DNA of 64,000 bases, from positions 60,738,369-60,802,368 of the forward strand of contig CM067370.1 of the NCBI GenBank assembly GCA_034401795.1. The letters run 5' to 3'. A model generated the notes under the pieces. It saw nothing but the letters and a program-made list of their open reading frames with translations. It was not told the origin of the DNA and did not search any database. Positions within the stretch are counted from its first letter, which is position 1, and each line of letters starts with the position of its first letter. A program made the position numbers and the translations under genes. This stretch comes from Chaetoderma sp. LZ-2023a (lineage: Eukaryota; Mollusca; Caudofoveata; Chaetodermatida; Chaetodermatidae). Shown here one piece after another: positions 11,231 through 22,084 of the stretch.

Positions 11231-12905
11231 AAGAGGCCCAAGGGGCCTGTAATCGCTCACCTGGACCAATGCATTTCAGCTAGAATGGTCATTAACAATA
11301 AATAGAAATCTAATGAGTTGAGCAGACTTGTAACAAGAAAACTGAGGCATTGTTTCTTATATACCAACTTCTCTTGAACAAACTTTAATGGCCCTTAGTC
11401 ATCAATGTCATATCTCCAAAATTTCGGCCCAATCCGTTCAGTGGCTCTGGAGACGAAGTTGCTTTCATGAAAATCAGGCCATTCAAGATGGCCATCCAAA
11501 GATTTGGCAAATCAAGTTCCCTTGAACAGGCCTGGGGTCAGTTACATTAAAACGTAACTAGTTACAGTTACATTGCACTATGTCAGTTACAGCTACAGTT
11601 ACATTTGTTGAGCAATGTAACTAGTTACATATCAGTTACTTTGCATAATGTAACTAAAGTTACATTTCAGTTACATTAGTTACTTTGACTGATAATTATT
11701 ATGAAGGACTATGTGAACATCAATGTCATCATAAAAAGTGCAATGTAGTCAACCAAACTGAGATATATAGTAAAAACAAAATACCACTATAACACTGATA
11801 TAATATACTGACAGAACTGAATCCATTTCAGATATAAAATATAAAACCTGCTGAAAATTCTTTAATAAATCTGACTGGATTTCGTTGCTGCCCTATGCAA
11901 TAACAAATTTCAATAAACTTGTTTCCAAAATAATAAGACACTAGTTTAATTCCACAGCCTTCATAGATGTACATATATATTTCTTCCTCTAACCCTTTCA
12001 ACCCAGACATGCCATATAACAAACGTTAATCTTATTGTAAGAAATAATTGGTTCAATGTTTTGAAACTAATTTGACTGCAAGCTTTGCTACCATAGGTAT
12101 CAAAATCTTTCAGTGAAATTAGTTTCAAAGTGTTCAACAGTCAAAAGATTTCCTTAGAGCATTGACTTTCTATGACAAGATAATTCGCCATCTACCATGG
12201 GGCAATATAACAGTTTCCAGTGAAATTAGCTTCCAAATGTCCATCAGCTTTGATGTTTGCTTAATTTCAAATAGGAATTTAAATATTTTGAAAATAATTT
12301 AATACTTTCATTAGTTGCAATGGCAAACTGATTCCAATCATATAATCTGCTGAGTTCAATATACATTGAAATTTCAGTTACTGTAACTAAAAAAATTCTT
12401 CACTTACAAGTTAATTCAGTTACATGAAAAATGTAATTAAGTTACAGTCAGTTACAGTTACAAGTTATAGTTACCCCAGCCCTGCCCTTGAACAAACTTA
12501 GTTCCGCCCGTGCCCTAACTGATATTTTATGAGTTTTGAATCAATCGCTCAAACAGATTCGGCGAAGATTTTTAAACACATTTCTAAAATTCAACCAAAA
12601 TCCAAGATGGCCACCAACCAAATTGGCTGATCGGCTTTGTTTGAACAAACATGGACCTCTATGCCCTAAGAATGCTTCCTGCCAAATATACTTGAAATCA
12701 CTCCAGTGGTTCTCGAGAAGACAGTTTAAATTTCCCATTGCTTTAGTATTTAGTATAGGAGTTTTTGGTAAGATGGCTGCCAAACCATTTATCCGACAGT
12801 TTCATCTGAAAGATCAGAGTGCAGCAGCCTCCCTCTTTCGTAATATTACGATTTTAACCAAAATAGCTGAAGACCATTTACCAAGCACATCCCGCCATTT
12901 TCGTT
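11231..12905. repeat. mollusc-type dispersed repeat, copy 3 (split by a hAT-type MITE)
   Basis: Opens CAAGAGGCCCAAGGGGCCTG and continues CGCTCACCTGGACC. It is interrupted at 11527-12484 by a MITE and resumes with CTTGAACAAACTTAGTTCC, CCAAGATGGCCACC and CAAAATAGCTGAAGACCATT. The plus-strand frame of 123 codons at 12536-12907 and its minus-strand partner lie wholly in this repeat and are not genes. Confidence 0.7.
11527..12484. mobile_element. hAT-type non-autonomous transposon with perfect 8-bp target duplication
   Basis: CCCTTGAA flanks the element on both sides (11519-11526 and 12485-12492). The ends are CAGGCCTGGGG...GTTAC and, as complement, CAGGGCTGGGGTAACTATAA, followed inward on both sides by many GTTACAGTTAC/GTAACTAGTTAC units that act as subterminal repeats. 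The 958-bp interior has no transposase. A further MITE (family P-like, with TTTGAAACTAATTTGACTG arms near 12058-12140) is nested inside. The 8-bp duplication and CAG...CTG ends fit the hAT superfamily. Confidence 0.85.
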
Positions 12906-13109
12906 AAGTCTGTAAGAAATGTTGAGAGTTTATTTTGGTTTTTATTTATCTCTAAGTTCAAGTTTTCGTTATTTGATAATCACAGTGTGATTGATTTAAA
13001 TGCACTATTATGTTATGTTATTAACATTTGGATAAGATTGGTTTGATTTTTATCCTTGTTTGTTGATTCTCAAATCGCCTCCCACCTAATGTTTTAAGTG
13101 GGGCACTGA
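12906..13109. other. short AT-rich spacer
   Basis: No gene or repeat boundary recognised between the copy-3 repeat and the dispersed repeat that follows. Confidence 0.4.
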
Positions 13110-13450
13110 CCAAATCTACGGGTTTAGCAAGTAGTGATTGAACGGTAATGGATCTTTCTGTGGTGTAATAACAACCCCCCACAGACCCCCCCCCCCTTGC
13201 GGGTTGGTCTGTTGTTTTATTAACCACTATAAAAACATACTTACCATTCAATCACTACAATCCGGCCTCAGCCACCCCGCATGGAATTGATTTGAGAATT
13301 TGCCTATAATATTTGGCACTTAAATTCAGAAAAGTGAATCTGTTTCCTATTTGGGCTCCAGTGGCATGCGCAAGCGCGCTTAGTAACAGGCGTCGCTATG
13401 GAGTGAGTACAGACTGGTGCCAGTAGCCTGGTTGAGGGTCCATATTTATA
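13110..13450. repeat. dispersed repeat, copy 2 (related to 3.0-3.3 kb)
   Basis: Contains TTTAGCAAGTAGTGATTGAA (13124) and a matching inverted block ACCATTCAATCACTACA (13235-13251) that bracket a C-rich ACCCCCCCCCCCTTGCGGG-like centre. GTGAATCTGTTTCCTATTTG and GAGTACAGACTGGTGCCAG follow, as in the copy at 3.0-3.3 kb. The inverted pair suggests a MITE-like unit of about 130 bp at 13124-13251. Confidence 0.6.
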
Positions 13451-13599
13451 GGAATAGGTATGGGGAATTAATTTAAGCAAATTTCGCACTAACCCTCTGA
13501 ACTGAGCTCGGTTGACTATAGTTGACTAGCTAGTTAACTATTTGAAGTTCGACTGGGAATCTAGTTAGTTATAGCTAACTATTTTTAGGAGTCGAACTT

Positions 13600-14060
13600 G
13601 ACCCTAGTATCCTTCCAGCCAAGTCTGGTTGAAATTGCCCAAGTAATAAAATTAATGAGTAGCGTTTTAAATGATTTCCCGCTATTTTCCCGGAAAATTC
13701 AAGATTAGCGCCGAAAAAATATATCAATCAAAAATTTGGAAAATCCAAGATGGCCACCAGAAATATTGACCAATTAAAATTCTCGTTAGAAGTGTTGAAG
13801 CCTACCAGCATAGAATTAGTCCACCCAAGTTTCGTTGAAGTCAACTATATTGGAGTAGAGTTTTAAGTTTCTAGAAAATTTCCGGAAAATCAAAGATGGT
13901 CACCAGAAAGATGGACCCATCCAAATTCTAAATAGAAGTTCTGGAGCCCACCACCATAGGATTATTCCAGCCAAATAATTGAGGAGATGCGATTTCACGG
14001 ACGGACAATGGACAGCCGCCATGGCATAAGCTCACTTGCTCCTTTGGGCCAAGTGAGCTA
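13600..14060. repeat. mollusc-type dispersed repeat, copy 4 (3' part)
   Basis: Carries the CCAAGTCTGGTTGAAATTGC, CCAAGATGGCCACC and CATGGCATAAGCTCACTTGC blocks and ends GGGCCAAGTGAGCTA. It lacks the 5' opening. Another 5'-type fragment starts immediately after (about 14080) and breaks off near 14153, at a CAGGGTTGG...GGGAAATA block of unknown origin. Confidence 0.65.
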
Positions 14061-14607
14061 ACAAGAACACTGTGGCCATATTTCCATACATATCAACTTC
14101 CCTTGAACAAATTTTAATTTCCCGTAGGCCCTCATCATATATCCCAAATTTTCAGGGTTGGAAATTGCCTGGGAAATATTAGTATTTCCCAGTGTAATGG
14201 GAAATACCAGGAAATACTGGGAAATACTCAGATACATGTATCAGGTGGCAAGTTTATATATTTAATCTCATGGTTGTATATCATGCTTAGGAAAACAATG
14301 ACAAGCATTAGTAAATATCATCTAGTCACATACATGTATGCATAGGTTGTAAACCTATGCATAGGGAGTATAGTCTTCTAACTGCTGAAGCAACACTACA
14401 TCATACAAAACTGAACATCCAATGAAATATCATTATAATTTTGAGGTATGACTGGATATTTGATGGTAAATCAACATCTATAGATCTGTTTGGAGCTCAG
14501 TAGATCTATACAATTACCTACCCAATAATAAAACGCTTTGACTACTCTCAGAACATACAATGTAAACTTACTCCTGAGGTCTTTACCTATTGTTGTGTAC
14601 TCGCTTA

Positions 14608-14845
14608 AACCTTTAGCACTCAAGTCGGTGAAAAATGGCTTCTGCAGTGGCTTTGATAAATGTCCATTTGCAGATCAAGAAGACTATCTTTGAAAATGTA
14701 CCATTGGAATGACTGACTTTGTAACTGAGCCAGTCACTCCAGTAGTAAATTTTCAAAAATAGCCTTCTTTTGATCTGCAAATAGATATTTTCTATGAGAT
14801 AATTCAAATTTGGTTGAACAAATTTGAGTGTTACGGATGGTAAAT
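14608..14845. repeat. MITE (family Q), copy
   Basis: Left end AAACCTTTAGCACTCAAGTC; interior with GAGCCAGTCACTCCAGTAGT and the pair CATTTGCAGATCAAGAAGAC ... TCTTTTGATCTGCAAATAG as an inner inverted repeat. Related copies are at 31559-31787, 32604-32826, 46310-46760 and 49585-49820. Confidence 0.6.
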
Positions 14846-15625
14846 AACTAATTCACTCTCTGGGATGTCATTATATCTATGTTAGTGCTGTGATGCTTGA
14901 ATACATTTCATTCTGAAGTTGCAGAAATGTTACAGTTGTAATTGTTATTTAAACCTGAAATCCACAGAATATGTTGAAAATAATGTGAAAGTTTGTGTTT
15001 TCAATCAGTCATATCGTAGCATGTAATAATATAAATACTAAGTAGTACATAATATTAGTATATAATCGTATATAACAGAATGAAATGTGTTGTCACCTCA
15101 AGCAGTTAATCCCCAATTAGACACCTTTGCTGTTGTTCCATTGTGAAGCAATATCACACCTGTATATGAGCTGAGCCCTGAGTCTGGGACTCAGTTACAG
15201 TAGCTCAGAGCATTTACATAAAAATCCATGGCTAACTAAATAAACAATAACTGTAGATACCTGTACATGTACCAGCATAGTTTGGTAATCTAAGCTTAGA
15301 TCTCTATTTTAAATCAATAATCTGATAGGCTGAGAATTCAAGGCAGTATAATGGATTTGTATTGTATGTCACAATATGTTGTATCTCAGTTTAAGTAAAC
15401 CATTCATGACATGAAAGTTTCTTAATATTTTGAAACTATTTTACTGGAAGTTGTTGTTGCAGCCTATACTGAAAATGGTTTCTAAAGATTCCACCAAAAT
15501 TGCTTGTGCAATAAATAGTAGGTGTTGTATAGATATGTAAAGTTGAAAAGGTTATAGATGTGCTATGATGTGCCTATGTTGCCTATTTGATCTCACATGT
15601 CAACCTGTATTAGATGTGGGCTTCT
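14846..15625. other. intergenic AT-rich sequence, no gene seen
   Basis: Short frames only. A fragment of the palindromic family (TTTTGAAACTATTTTACTGG near 15431) is present. Nothing else is recognisable up to the broken end of the DIRS-like element. Confidence 0.4.
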
Positions 15626-15628
15626 ATG

Positions 15629-16621
15629 TTAGCCCCTTTGATCAATATATCTAAGATGGGCGAGGGTAGTAGAAAGACCCCGGACATCATGAGATTTAAC
15701 CCCTACTATCTGCCTATCGCCGGGAGACGCAAGATCATAGCATGTAATAATAGTCTCGGTTATCCATTTCACAATAGGCTTAAGGGAAGCCGTACTGTTA
15801 ATAGAAGGAGCATAAGTGACCCAGAGATTTTTATTGTCCGGACGTTTAAAAGCGGTTCGGGTTTTATAAATCTTTAACGCCCTGACTGGACACCAGACCT
15901 CATCACCTGGTGAAAAAGAAGACAATTTTCTAAGAACAATGGGTTCTGCCGGATGACGAAGAGTTTGTGTTTTGGAAAGAAACTCCCTTCTGGGGTAGAG
16001 AGTAAGACAATTCCCAGAGTCACAAAAGCGGTCACTTTCCGTTGAAAGAGCGTGAAGATCCGAACGACGATGGGCAGAGGCAGCGGCCACCAGAAAAATC
16101 GTCTTGAAAGTAAGAAACTTAAGACAAACAGATCCTAGGGGTTCAAAGTGTTTGCTGTTAAGGACTTGTAAGACCAGAGACAAATTCCAGGAAGGAAGAG
16201 GAGCTTTGGCCACTGGACGAATGTTGGACATGCCTCTAACAAAATTGTTATGAGTAGAAACATCCGCTGGAGAGGTGTTAGAAATAGAATGGACAGACTG
16301 AGCTAGTGCGAAACTATAGCCTCTAACCGTGTAGGCGGACAGGTGTAACGTGTCAAATAAGTAAGTAAAAAAGTCTAACACCTCTGATAAAGATGCTGAA
16401 TCTGGCAAGATATTGTGGTCTGCACACAATTGATTAAAAATCTTAACTCGACCTCTGTAGACGTTCCTAGTGGCTGGCCTCCTGGATTGGGCAAGGATCT
16501 CTTGTGATCTAGAAGAAAAGCTTCTCAAAGAAACTGGACATTTGATATCTTCCACACGCAGAGGTTGAACAGACTGGGGTTTGGGTGGAGACAACGACCT
16601 CTGAGTTGAGAGCATACGCAT
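15629..16621 (-). pseudogene. tyrosine recombinase of DIRS-like element A, 3'-truncated
   Basis: 330 codons. N-terminal SAM-like/core-binding part with RRPATRNVYRGRVKIFN; then the catalytic part with SAHRRSDLHAL (first catalytic Arg) and KSHDVRGLSTTLA (the His-x2-Arg box). After ATTLAHL-like text the frame runs into seven unrelated residues and stops. The C-terminal Trp/His and the nucleophilic Tyr expected about 30 residues later are missing, so the enzyme is inactive. Close relatives in DIRS elements run about 30-40 residues further. Compare element B (35171-35425), which retains that end. Confidence 0.85.
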
Positions 16622-16794
16622 GCAGACCGATCCATGGTTGGATTAGAGTATCCACCGCCAGGGCTGCCTCCTCTGGAAAGGGAGACATGTAAGTGGAAAG
16701 CTGGGTATTGAAAGAGGTTGCAAACAGGTCTATCAAGGGAAAGCCTAGCAGGAGGACAAAAATCTGGCAACCTCTCTCTTCAGTTGCCACTCTG

Positions 16795-17190
16795 TGTGCG
16801 CGAATTTGTTTGGTCTAGACAGTTGATCAGCAATGAAGTTCAGATGGCCGGGGATATGAGCTGCTGAGAGGGAAATGTTGTGATCTCGGCACCACATCAG
16901 AAGGCGAAAGGACCTGGCACACAGATGGGGATTTGTTACCTCCCTGGCGGTTGAGATAAGACACTACCATTGTGTTGTCTGATCAAATAAGAATGTGCTG
17001 ATTCACAAGATGAACCCAAGAATGGAGGGCTTTTGAAACAGCTAAAAGTTCCAGAAGATTGATATGAAGACGAGAATCTTGATGTGACCAAAAACCTGAA
17101 AGACGACGGGAGTCCCAAAGAGCTCACCATCCGTCTAGAGAGGCATCGATGAAAATAGTTGCCGATGGAAGAGGTTTCCGAAGAGGGACT
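16795..17190 (-). pseudogene. RNase H domain of DIRS-like element A, decayed
   Basis: Minus strand: ATIFIDASLDGW (first catalytic Asp, near 17130-17160) starts the domain. It continues after frameshifts and stops to NPHLCARSFRLLMWCRDHNI and AAHIPGHLNFIADQLSR near 16940-16800, the conserved end of retroelement RNase H. The central part, which should carry the Glu and second Asp, is scrambled. It follows the RT on the same strand as expected. Confidence 0.75.
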
Positions 17191-17409
17191 CCTACCGAGA
17201 GACAATCAGAGTCTAGCCAAAATGTAAGAAATTCCAGGAGAGGAGGATGAATCGGAATCAGTTGATACAGAGGATCCCTTGATTGGCGACAAAGGAGCAT
17301 GAGAAAGAGTTGGAGAGGCGGTCTCACGGCTGCCGCCCAAGGAATAACTCTTTCGACCGACAGCATGAGACCAAGGACTCTCAGACAAAAGCGAGCCGAT
17401 ACCACCTTT

Positions 17410-18105
17410 TCATTGACAAGAATCGAAACCGCAAACGGGAGAGCTTCCAGCAAGGAAATGGTAGGGAATATTTTCCCTTGGACTAGCTCGAATCGAACTC
17501 CGAGATGATTGAAAAGTTGAGAAGGAGAGGCTGGATTTCTCTAGATTGATGATCCAGCCCAAGTCAGTGGTTAGGGGAATGATGTAAACTAACTGCTGGT
17601 TGAGAGTTGATGAAGAAAGGATGCCACCAGACACTATTTGAGTAAATAGAAAGGGGGCAATCATAAGGCCGAAGGGAAGAGCACGAAACTGCCACACCTT
17701 GTCTCTGTAGGCAAAACGAAGATACGGCCGGAAGGATGGGTGCATTGGAATATGGAAGTAAGCGTGCTTCAGGTCGATTGAGCAGGTCCACATACCGATA
17801 TCTAGGGATGCAATCACCGACTGGATGGCTTCCATTTTGAATGAAGGCGTCAATATGACCTTGCTGAGTGTTTTGAGATTGATGATGGGGTGCCATCCCC
17901 CAGATTTCTTTGTGACTAGAAACACGGTGGAATAATACCCTGGATTGGTTGACCAATCCAGGACCTCCTCTATTGCCGACTGTTGAACTAACGATCGAAA
18001 CTCCTCTTCCAAGGTTGCTAATTTGGAGGCATCTTTGGAGACTAACCGCCTCGTAGGACGGAAATAATCCACTGATTGTCCCGAGACAGGGGGGGGCCAC
18101 TTATG
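17410..18105 (-). pseudogene. reverse transcriptase of DIRS-like element A, internal deletion
   Basis: About 220 codons: LVTKKSGGWHPIINLKTLSK, then MWTCSIDLKHAYFHIPMHP (first catalytic Asp in SIDLKHAYFHI), LPFGLMIAPFLFTQIV, then directly PLTTDLGWIINLEKSSL. The YxDD active-site block that should lie between the LPFGL and LGWI motifs has been deleted. Codons below about 17500 drift out of the RT frame. It overlaps the gag end, as is usual in DIRS elements. Confidence 0.85.
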
Positions 18106-19373
18106 CTAGAAATGACTCAGACAGGCCCCTACAGGAATGGAGGGATGAGAACATAGAAGACCCACCGGCAGAGGAGGAGAACGGGGTGGCGAGACCGGAC
18201 CGTCAAAAAGTTGTTGATAAGACTTCTTGAATGAACCACAATGACCTCTGCCTCGAGAAGACGACCCACGATTGGATGATGCGGAAGACCGGCCGGAGGA
18301 AGGCTCATAAGACTGAGGATGAGGATGAGCTTCTACTATTTCATCAAAACGGAACTGGCCATACACTGAAGATGATGATTTCTTCTGAGGCCAAGAAGGA
18401 GATGAAGTCGGAGAACTGGAGGCATCCGAGGCAGACCTACGACTGGAGGGACTCGAGAGACGGGTTCGATTTGAATTAACGAAAGGAAAGGATTGGGAAG
18501 GCTGACTTCTTAGCCGATGAATGATCAGAAGTGCAAAAGGGAATCTCCGAACGACATTTGGATGTGATATTAGGATAATAGCATCAGCTAATGACTTTCG
18601 AGTAGATTCTTTTTGGATTAATGAAGGAGCTGAGGTTCCAAAAAGATCTTGACTGAATGGATGAGCAGACACTAGTTGTTTTTTTAGTTTACGGGATAGA
18701 GATGCAGAAGACAAACTCTTTCCTACGAGTGTGATTAATAAAAGCCAAGGAACGAGCGATTGTATTAAGACGCTCTTGCTGAATCAGCCAAGGACTTATA
18801 AATAGAGGCCGGGACTGGATCGGAACTAGATGAATTAAGGAGCGACTCGGCTAACAGAGATTGGAAATTAGAAAGTTTGAACAAATTCCGAAAAGCCTTT
18901 TCCAAGCTACACAGATCGGACTAAACCAACAACAATGGAAGACGATTGAGGAATCCGAGACCCAATAAGCTCTGAGGTCGGGCCCAAAAAAGTTTGGACT
19001 GAACCAACATTAGCGAAGTCAACCTTGGATAAATGTAACAGTTTGTGGGACCCTGGGGCTACCAAACGAACATGAGAACCAGAAGTCATAGCCTTTGAAT
19101 AAAAATCCAACATATCAATTGATAGTGAATCCATAGGAAGGTGAGGTTGAGATTCTGAAACGACTGGTTGAAACAATGGGGAAGCAAAGGAACGTTGACT
19201 CCCGAACTAATGGAATTTTGCAAGACTGTGAAATGAATTTAAAAAATTCATACCAATCGGAATTTGAGGCCCTGAAAAGAAGATATTGAGAATTAGATGA
19301 GGAACCATCTTAAATAAAAGGGGATGAAACGGAAAATGAATCCTCCGGACAAGGATCAGAATATGTATCGTGG

Positions 19374-20437
19374 TAGGGCTGCGCGGTTTGGCTTACAGCC
19401 ATATCGGTTTCGATATGACTTTTCATATCGGTTTTAACCGAATATCGGTTTTATGGACATGAAACAAAAAATTTAAATGATAAAGATTAGCACGAAAACA
19501 GAACATATTTTTACGCCCTGATACATTCGTAACGTTTTGCGCCTTTAAAGCTTAATATACCTTATAATATCCATCATCGCGGGAGTGAAATTATTAATTA
19601 GACCGCCTAAATATTACGCACAGTTAAATGAACATCGTTTATTTTGTCAAAATTAATCATAAATCAGCAAAACAGGTTGCGAAAAGACGTAAATCATGTG
19701 ATTGTAATTAATTATGATGTAATTATCTCCCTTTCTTCTTTCATTTCCAATTCGGCCCGAGGACGAAATCATGCCTTGAAGAAAATATTAACTGTAATAT
19801 TGCGAACGCGAATTTCATAAGTTAATATGATATTGTGTATAGAAGATAACGTTTTAAAAACGGTTTGAGTAATAATTTTATTTAAAATTATATCCTAGTC
19901 AGCAAAATGTATTCAGCATTATATTTATTGGCGAGATTTTTATGCATTCGGGCGATTTAGTTTTGGGACGACCTTGCATTATGTTAATTTGTGGTGACAT
20001 AAATAATATGGATGCCGTTGTTTAGAAAGGTTTCCCCGATACAAATTTCAATGACAAATTCCAGCGTTAGTATTGTGTTTTATATTGCAAATTTATCTGA
20101 GACTCCCAGAGAAAAGACGAGTGGATATTTATTTAATTAATTCGCTGCTTGATTTCTCTCGGCGTACAGCGAGTTACATGGAGTTACACAATATGCGCAA
20201 TTGGGGCCACGTTCAATTATTAGTTGCCCCGAACATAGCTTAATGGAAAGTATGGCCATTATTATTCATTACGATTTTCATGCTCATTAGTATCTTTTAT
20301 TTTTAACAATCCTGATACGAAAAACCGAAAATATGTTCATATTCGGTTTTTCGATATTTATTTTTTATAATCGGTTATGAAACCATCAGTGCAGGATATC
20401 GGTTTTAAATATGGTATCGGTATATCGCGCAGCCCTA
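19374..20437. mobile_element. hAT-type MITE nested in DIRS element A
   Basis: Ends TAGGGCTGCGCGGTTTGG and, as complement, TAGGGCTGCGCGATATACC. Just inside are several ATATCGGTTTT/AACCGATAT units in both orientations. The flanks are TATCGTGG (19366-19373) and TATCGTGA (20438-20445), an 8-bp target duplication with one mismatch. It is 1,064 bp long and AT-rich with no transposase. Its removal restores the gag reading frame of the host element. Confidence 0.85.
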
Positions 20438-20657
20438 TATCGTGATCATCAAGAAGTGATTCATTGTCAAAAGAAATATTATCGGAAGGATAAGGAGATG
20501 GAGTGGGAATGGAATTCGCTGGATCAGGAATCGGAGGTGTTTCTGAGATTGAAGTAACTGGAACAGTTGAGCCTTGATGAGGAAAGAAAACACTTGAAGG
20601 TAATAAAGCTAGCAAAGATTTTCTAGCTGAAATAAAGGGATTGAACGAATCATGATT

Positions 20658-21044
20658 AGGGTTCGTACACCTTTCTGTGTGAAATTCCATGACTTTTCCA
20701 TGACCAAAATTAACAAATTCCATGACTTCCAGAGATAAATATCTAGTAGATTTGTGTTTATGATGTAGCTACATAAATTACGATCTATGTTGTTCTGTAA
20801 ATGTCTGAATATTGCGTCTTGCAACAACCAAGCCAGCTTTGTTTTGGTACGCTCTTGCCATAATTTTTATTGTATAGGGGTGATGGTGGTAATTTATGCC
20901 AACATATTTCCTTTATTTTTCATGATTAGCATTTTCCATGACTTTTCCATGACCTATGATGAAAAATGCTGATTTTCCATGACATTCCAGGGCTGGAATT
21001 TAAATTCTCAAATTCCATGACATTCCAGGACCCATACGAACCCC
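20658..21044. mobile_element. hAT-type MITE (387 bp) nested in DIRS element A
   Basis: Left end AGGGTTCGTACACCTTTCTG; right end, as complement, GGGGTTCGTATGGGTCCTGG. Both ends run into TTCCATGACTTTTCCATGAC-type units. Flanks TCATGATT and GCATGATG agree at six of eight positions. It interrupts the gag frame between IIM and NHDSF text. Ends of this type are familiar from hAT MITEs. Confidence 0.75.
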
Positions 21045-21529
21045 GCATGATGATAGAAAATGTTAACCTGAGACAGAAATTCATAAGGGCGATTTCACGA
21101 ATAATATCGTCCTTAGCAACTTCAGAGGCCAACAAGTCATGATCAGAAACAGAACCAGAAATATCAGAAAATAAACGGACTGAAGAAACTGGGTTTGCAA
21201 AACTTACCCTTCTTGAACGTTGTGGCTGATGAGAAAACTGCGGGTTAGATAAACCAGACTGGTGAAAATTTAAATATTTGAAGTATGAATAGGCAGAGAT
21301 CTAGAGTCCACAGTGGAGGTTACCGTTGACTGTGATTGAATGCCATATATTGCCAAAGACAACTTTGTAGTCAAACACGAACTTGGAAGAGAAGTGGGTG
21401 ATGGACCATTGCAAACACCAACTGGAGGTTGTGATTGACTAGAGGACTGCAAGAAATGACTGGCAAGTGATACCGAGTCAAATGATTGAGAAGGCCAGAC
21501 AGAGGTAGAGTTCATTTGATTGCTAGTAT

Positions 21530-22084
21530 TCACCAGGAAACTGTACCTAGGTGCTGAATGATTTGAATGGCTGGAATCAAAAAACCTGAAAATCCTGCTA
21601 GACTTTGATAAAACTGAAGATCAGAAGCAGAAGACTGAAAACCGTTAGTTCTAAAACCGGAAATTAACAGACCAGATGTCCCGAAACCAGGAGGACATGA
21701 ACCGGACGTACTGCAACCAGAAGGCTGAAAAACTGAAGTCTGAGAACCGGAATATGAGTGACTGGAAGTACCCAAACCGGAAGACCGCATACCGGAAGTA
21801 CTAAAAACGGAAGGGTGATAACCGGATGTCTGAAACCCAGAAGACGAAAATCGTGAATCGGAAATGGAAGATCCGGAAAATTTATGACCGGAGGTCCTCG
21901 CACCGGAAGGAGGTTCACCGTAAGTAGATGAACCAGAAAAATGATCGGAAAAACGAGAACCGGAAGTGTCCAAACCGGAAACTGCCGACCCTGAAGTACC
22001 AGATGTGGTACTAGCCTGGCTGAAAGTACCTGAGCCGGAAAGTCCCAAACCGGAAGTAGTTAATGAAACACCGGAAGAAGCCAA
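21530..22084 (-). repeat. in-frame Ser/Gly-rich degenerate repeat within DIRS A gag
   Basis: About 184 codons built from loose 6-10-residue units of the kind GFGTSGLLISGFRT, corresponding on DNA to repeated AACCGGAAG steps every roughly 24-30 bp. It is probably a low-complexity disordered linker of the gag-like protein. The unit is variable, so the repeat is old. Confidence 0.7.

Noticed and set aside
12536-12907. 123-codon plus-strand frame
   Set aside because: Lies inside a dispersed mollusc-type repeat with the AAGATGGCC phrase seen in all copies, and has an equally open antisense frame.
14153-14250. Left end of another hAT-like element (CAGGGTTGG with GGGAAATAC repeats)
   Set aside because: No matching right end or duplication could be found downstream.
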